From: an uncultured Lachnospiraceae bacterium
GTDB taxonomy: Bacteria > Bacillota > Clostridia > Lachnospirales > Lachnospiraceae
DNA: 34,823 bases
Assembly (NCBI GenBank): GCA_946616835.1
Contig: CAMOJK010000018.1
Span: forward strand, 1 to 34,823
Reading direction: 5' to 3'
Made by a program: the position numbers and the translations under genes. Shown piece by piece: positions 30,634 through 34,823 of this stretch (position 1 is its first letter; each line of letters starts with the position of its first letter). The notes below the pieces were generated by a model that was not told the origin of the DNA, searched no databases, and saw only the letters and a program-made list of their open reading frames with translations.

Positions 30634-33249
30634 CTATAACATTTTACGGATCAGCTTTATCCCGCGTCTGTACTCATCACCTCCAAGATTATTTCCGGAA
30701 TATGCCGCTTTCCGAAGAAGGCTCATTATTTCTCCCAGTTCAGCCAAAGTTATTGCCGGAGCCTTCACATAAACAGCTTTACGCTTTTTTTTGCCAAATG
30801 CCTGTTCTTTTTCTGTTTTTCCGTCTTCAACCCACTTTTTTATAAAATCCTCTGTATCACGGAGAGTCTGATTCTTTTTCCCAAGCAACCGTCTTCTGTA
30901 TAGTTTTCTCGGAACACTCTTATATCTTTCAAGCAGCGCCCCTGCGTAGTCACCGTTTTTAAGCAATCTCCTGCTCTTAATGACAGGTTTAAGATAGCGG
31001 TACAGGTAGACCGAAAATATTACAGCTGCAAGCACGCCCAATACCCAGCATAAAGGCCTAAAGAGAAAATCCAGCGCTTTGAAAGCCCCGCTTACCCTGC
31101 CTATATTACCGTTTACGATATCGCCAGCATCATCATTACCATTGTCAACGGTATTTCTTGCAGTCTGATACAGGAGTCCCTCAAACAGTGCATAAAGGCT
31201 TAACTGTGATGCACTGAGTTCATCCTCACCAGACGGTGGCGTCATCTCATACGGAATCCAACCATATCCGTCAAGATATATCTCTATCCAGGCATGTGCA
31301 CTTGCGTCAGTGACATCCACTTCAACTATTCCGGCATTTTCATATGTGTCACTGCTGATCTGCCATTCCGACACATCCCCCTCCACACCATCTGAATCCA
31401 GCACATCTTCATAAGATATCACATATCCTTCCACATAGCGTGTCGGGATTCCAAGACACCTTAAAAGCAAAGCCGAAGATGCGGCGTAATGCGCACAGAA
31501 TCCTCTTTTCTGCACATTAAGGAAATAAGTCACAAAATCTTCCCCGGAAGGTGTTACCCCTGGTGACATTGTATAATCAAAATTATTCTTGAAATATACC
31601 GCAAGATCCGAGGCAGCATCCAGCCTTTCCTGTTGAGCCTTCTGATACGCCTCAGCATCATTCACATCCACATTCCGCCATTTTGATGCATCATATTCTA
31701 TTCCTGCCTCATCAAGGAATTTCTCCAATTCCTCCCTCTGCCCCTCAGGAATGTCCAGAAAAGTTTCGTATACATATTCCTCATATTCATCCGTAACATT
31801 CGGATTAGGCTGATAAAATACCAGCATTTCATAAGGTACAAACAAAACCTCATAATTATCCCACGCATCACCGGTAACAAATTCCTTCATTTCCGTCTCA
31901 CTATCCAGCATTTCAAAGCTTTCAGCATAGTTCTGATGCGCATATTCCGTTGTTTCATCCGCAATCACATTCCCACACTTTGACTTGTTGAAGGTAGCAT
32001 AGTAGCTGTCATACGGTCTGAAATAATAATCATGTCCCGCATCAACATTCTGTATCCACATCTTCGAATATTCCCCACCGGCAGAAATAGCAGGATCCGG
32101 CATAGGAGGCTCATCTAAGCTCACATCCTTATTGTAGCCGTTAAAAGAGTCATTCTCGTAAGTAACTCCTGTATATGCTTTCAGATAGACACTTCCGGTA
32201 GAATACGGCACAAATCTCACATACATATCGGTCTGGAAATCCGGTGCCACATTACCTACGCCGCCGAGTCTTCCCTTTGCCAGGCCGCCGGTTGCGCGGT
32301 ACCTGTTCAAAAGTGAAGTCAGACCCTCCTGAACCGCGGTTTTCACATAGGCATCCGTTGTATTTTTAACTTTGTTCGACACATACTTGCTTCCCAATTC
32401 AGAGAAAACACCCGATACAATCAGCAGAAATACAGTTGCTATAAGCAGACTGTAACCGGCAATCGTGAGCATGCCGGAACTGCTGGACAGATATACATGG
32501 CTGTGTTTTTCCTTGCCCACCTTCATCTTTTTCCTGACCCGGTCAAATTCCTCTCCCTTTGCATTTTTGTAAGGAAGCGAAAAATGCCCGGAACGTCTGA
32601 GCAAAGCTACCGTAACATAAACCGTGATCAACATCACAAGATAGGGCACGGGCGGTGTCATATCGATATAGAATACAGTCTGCAGCGGCAGGAATGTCAG
32701 AAGAAAAGTTGCCGGCAGATTCATATATCCCGATATGGCAATATTAAGCAATATGGAGAAAAACCAGCCGATAAAGATCATTGCATAGGACACAGTAACA
32801 TACCTGTCCGTTACGAACTCAGTTGCCTCTCTGACTGAAAGCAATGCAAAAAAATCACTGTACTTGTTATAAAGCACATTCACAAAGGCCTGATATCCTG
32901 AATTTATGTACCAGTATGAAGATATGGAAAAAACGATAAAACCGGCAAATACAACGATATATCCTATATAAAACGATATCTTATTGTAATAAAGAAATGC
33001 AGAAAAAAATGCCAGCACAAAAAGCGCAACAATAACTATAGGTACAGCATACTGAAGTCCTATGGCAGATACCACCCCGCCTACCGTGCCATATGTAGCC
33101 AAAAATATAAGACAAGCTCTTATAAAGCACAAAAAGAAACGGTTGGATTTATTACCTGTACTGAAATCCCCCATAGTAAGACCGAAGCGTTCAAGTTCCT
33201 CAGCCCTCTGTGCCTGTTCTTTTCTTTTTGCGCCCAATACCACAGCCAT
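30634..33249 (-). CDS. Transglutaminase-like membrane protein
   Basis: 871 residues from the ATG at 33249; a TTG at 33258 overlaps the DUF58 stop but is too close to GAGGAG. About six to seven membrane helices occupy residues 40-280, a large domain follows, and one more helix lies near 740-765 before a basic cytosolic tail. The transglutaminase core has Cys585 (RGFCAHYAASSALLLRCLG), His652 (SAHAWIEIY) and Glu668 (WIPYEMTPP) where Asp is usual. In this family the core may act as protease, crosslinker or a non-catalytic fold. It follows a DUF58 and a MoxR gene, a module recurrent in bacteria where MoxR acts as a chaperone ATPase. The topology suggests the core lies outside the cell. Confidence 0.88.
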   Translation of the reverse strand: MAVVLGAKRKEQAQRAEELERFGLTMGDFSTGNKSNRFFLCFIRACLIFLATYGTVGGVVSAIGLQYAVPIVIVALFVLAFFSAFLYYNKISFYIGYIVVFAGFIVFSISSYWYINSGYQAFVNVLYNKYSDFFALLSVREATEFVTDRYVTVSYAMIFIGWFFSILLNIAISGYMNLPATFLLTFLPLQTVFYIDMTPPVPYLVMLITVYVTVALLRRSGHFSLPYKNAKGEEFDRVRKKMKVGKEKHSHVYLSSSSGMLTIAGYSLLIATVFLLIVSGVFSELGSKYVSNKVKNTTDAYVKTAVQEGLTSLLNRYRATGGLAKGRLGGVGNVAPDFQTDMYVRFVPYSTGSVYLKAYTGVTYENDSFNGYNKDVSLDEPPMPDPAISAGGEYSKMWIQNVDAGHDYYFRPYDSYYATFNKSKCGNVIADETTEYAHQNYAESFEMLDSETEMKEFVTGDAWDNYEVLFVPYEMLVFYQPNPNVTDEYEEYVYETFLDIPEGQREELEKFLDEAGIEYDASKWRNVDVNDAEAYQKAQQERLDAASDLAVYFKNNFDYTMSPGVTPSGEDFVTYFLNVQKRGFCAHYAASSALLLRCLGIPTRYVEGYVISYEDVLDSDGVEGDVSEWQISSDTYENAGIVEVDVTDASAHAWIEIYLDGYGWIPYEMTPPSGEDELSASQLSLYALFEGLLYQTARNTVDNGNDDAGDIVNGNIGRVSGAFKALDFLFRPLCWVLGVLAAVIFSVYLYRYLKPVIKSRRLLKNGDYAGALLERYKSVPRKLYRRRLLGKKNQTLRDTEDFIKKWVEDGKTEKEQAFGKKKRKAVYVKAPAITLAELGEIMSLLRKAAYSGNNLGGDEYRRGIKLIRKML

Positions 33250-33254
33250 CCGTT

Positions 33255-34292
33255 TCAATACTCCTCTATAATCTCCGGCATGACAATATTCCCCCTATGT
33301 ATCCGTATTACCCCCGGCATGTCCGGATACTGCCTGCTAAAAACATCATAAATCTGTGATGTCTCACCGCTCTTAAGACCACTATAGACATCATATATTC
33401 TGTAAAGCACCGTGTCCAGTTCTTCAATAGACGCTACTTTATACATTTCCAGAAAATCTCCGGTATCACCGGCAAGTGCCACACGGAATGTTTCCTTTCT
33501 CTTTAGAAGTTCTTTACCGCAGGCATAGAATATTTCCAGGTCATCTTTAAGAAAATCATATTCAAACTCCGGAAGCAACACATAATAAAGATCCTTTGTA
33601 CGGTCATATTCCTTCACCATAATCTCATCTTTCCTTGCCAAGATCTTCCAGTGGATATCCCTGAGCCTGTCACCATTTCTATACTCACGAACTTCCTTTA
33701 TGTCGGTAGTAAGATCTCCGTCTCCGGTGGATACCGCCTCATCCGATGGTATACTTACCTTCGTAAACTGAAGAGGCGGAAGCTGTCTCTGCGTTGGCAT
33801 GACAGGCAGCTCTATGATCTTCTCATAAGGATAAGTAAATGTGCAGAAATGAAGAAAATCCGTAACAGCCAGGGATGAAAATACTACCCTCACCATTCCG
33901 GGCATTGAGGTTTCAATAGGGATGCGCACTTCTTTGGTCCGTTTTGCCTCTGCCGGCATAACCACCTCATTATCAAAGCTTCCCAGCAGTGAATTGCCCA
34001 GCGAAAAGTCAAGCCTGCAATTAAGCATCGGTATGATAGTCGGATTGGTAAGCTTAAGTGTCAAAGTGACAGATTGGGCAACACTTATCTCCCCGGACCT
34101 GTCGGAAACAGCATCCGGTTCCAGGCGTTCTGCACATATCAGCGTGATAAAAACAGAAAACGGAACAAGAACGATCATTAAAAGAAGCAAAACAGCAATA
34201 AGCGGCTGTCTGTAAAACACTGCCCCCAGAACGAACAGAATAATCGTCAAAATATAGGAAATAATATAAAGCGGATGATATGTTCTGTACAT
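33255..34292 (-). CDS. DUF58 domain protein
   Basis: 345 residues. Two membrane helices at about 8-26 and 31-55 precede a beta-rich region. The DUF58 signature is at 198-218 (EVREYRNGDRLRDIHWKI), where the RDIHW core is diagnostic. DUF58 proteins have a von Willebrand A-like fold and pair with MoxR ATPases; the biochemical role here is unknown. It begins 22 bases after the moxR stop with a weak ribosome binding site and reaches into the start of the transglutaminase gene, consistent with coupled expression. Confidence 0.9.
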   Translation of the reverse strand: MYRTYHPLYIISYILTIILFVLGAVFYRQPLIAVLLLLMIVLVPFSVFITLICAERLEPDAVSDRSGEISVAQSVTLTLKLTNPTIIPMLNCRLDFSLGNSLLGSFDNEVVMPAEAKRTKEVRIPIETSMPGMVRVVFSSLAVTDFLHFCTFTYPYEKIIELPVMPTQRQLPPLQFTKVSIPSDEAVSTGDGDLTTDIKEVREYRNGDRLRDIHWKILARKDEIMVKEYDRTKDLYYVLLPEFEYDFLKDDLEIFYACGKELLKRKETFRVALAGDTGDFLEMYKVASIEELDTVLYRIYDVYSGLKSGETSQIYDVFSRQYPDMPGVIRIHRGNIVMPEIIEEY

Positions 34293-34314
34293 TTATAAAT
34301 AATCCGGTAAAGAG

Positions 34315-34823
34315 TTAACTGATCCTGGGCACTTCCACCTGACCAAGCACCCGTTTCAAAGCTTCTTCAGCACTTATCCCTGAAGCCTTGGCCTGCCCGC
34401 CAAGCCGCACCCTGTGTCCCGCCACAGCCTGCCATACATCATGCACATCCTCCGGTATCACATAGTTTCTTCCCTGTACATATGCATAAGCTTTGGACAT
34501 CTTAAGCACTGCTATGCTGCCTCTCGGCGAAAGTCCCAGCGCAAAATAAAGAGGATTCCTGGTGGTTTCCGTCAGTCTTACAATATATTCATAAATGACA
34601 TCAGAAACAAAAACCTCTCTAACCTCCGCCTGCATGGCAATGATTCTTTCTGTATCTGCCACTGCATTTACGCGGGTAAGTGTCACGGATGAATCCCCCT
34701 TAAGCACAGCCAATGCATTTTCAAAATCAGGATAACCCATGCTAAGGCAGATCATAAATCTGTCCAGCTGCGATTCCGGCAGTTTCTGTGTACCGGATGA
34801 GCCAAAGGGATTGTCAGTTGCAA
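34315..34823 (-). CDS. MoxR-family AAA+ ATPase, C-terminal part (cut by window edge)
   Basis: About 169 codons are visible, starting off the window. The reading frame begins ATDNPFGSSGTQKLPESQLDRF, which is the sensor 1 and following region of MoxR ATPases (the usual form is ATQNP...LPEAQLDRF), and continues with the lid domain: TRNPLYFALGLSPRGSIAVL and YVIPEDVHDVWQAVAGHRV. The Walker motifs are outside the window. An ATG at 34755 is internal and not the start. It heads the MoxR-DUF58-transglutaminase run. Confidence 0.92.
   Translation of the reverse strand, partial: ATDNPFGSSGTQKLPESQLDRFMICLSMGYPDFENALAVLKGDSSVTLTRVNAVADTERIIAMQAEVREVFVSDVIYEYIVRLTETTRNPLYFALGLSPRGSIAVLKMSKAYAYVQGRNYVIPEDVHDVWQAVAGHRVRLGGQAKASGISAEEALKRVLGQVEVPRIS

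Overview
The window looks like a chromosomal stretch of a low- to mid-GC Firmicute, most likely a Lachnospiraceae relative (Butyrivibrio/Roseburia-like). This is inferred from the gene order ispF-cysS-mrnC-rlmB, a small DUF6465-type protein, an RlmD with a lineage-type C-terminal tail, zinc-ribbon proteins with low-complexity bodies, and AGGAGG-type ribosome binding sites. I see no phage, transposase, CRISPR array or rRNA. Coding is dense, no gene-free stretch exceeds 300 bases, and nearly everything is on the minus strand except mutS2 with a two-component system (6023-10638) and one tRNA.

Layout from left to right. Positions 1-5897 (minus) hold a run transcribed from about 5.97 kb: a zinc-ribbon membrane protein with a zincin-type HEILHLFGARD site and an Asp/Tyr-rich repeat tail, a membrane-anchored HtrA-like protein that lacks its catalytic residues, the YhaM exoribonuclease, and the 23S rRNA m5U methyltransferase RlmD. 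The RlmD frame is closed by a TAA followed at once by a perfect hairpin, and what I recognise as its conserved tail resumes in frame beyond it. Positions 6023-10638 (plus) hold MutS2, an OmpR-type regulator and its histidine kinase. Positions 10640-16997 (minus) hold a polyamine-uptake operon potABCD followed by an aldehyde dehydrogenase and a receiver-HPt protein. Positions 17028-22087 (minus) hold a CorC/HlyC-type CBS membrane protein, RlmB, Mini-RNase III, CysS and IspF. IspF carries an unusual 100-residue Cys- then Lys-rich extension.

Positions 22224-24984 (minus) hold two proteins of unknown role, one a zinc-ribbon protein with two Pro/Ala/Tyr repeat arrays. Positions 25121-25288 (plus) hold a near-consensus promoter, tRNA-Met(CAT) and a terminator that also serves the DUF6465-like gene facing it. 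Positions 25617-30531 (minus) hold ArgS, the epoxyqueuosine reductase QueH and a membrane GGDEF/EAL protein whose GGDEF site is degenerate but whose EAL site looks intact. Positions 30634-34823 (minus) hold a transglutaminase-like membrane protein, a DUF58 protein and the end of a MoxR ATPase, a recurring module.

The best candidates for something undescribed are the zinc-ribbon/zincin plus dead-HtrA pair (2830-5897), the hairpin-interrupted RlmD tail (1-208) and the tailed IspF (21308-22087). All functions are read from sequence motifs by eye; no database search was run.
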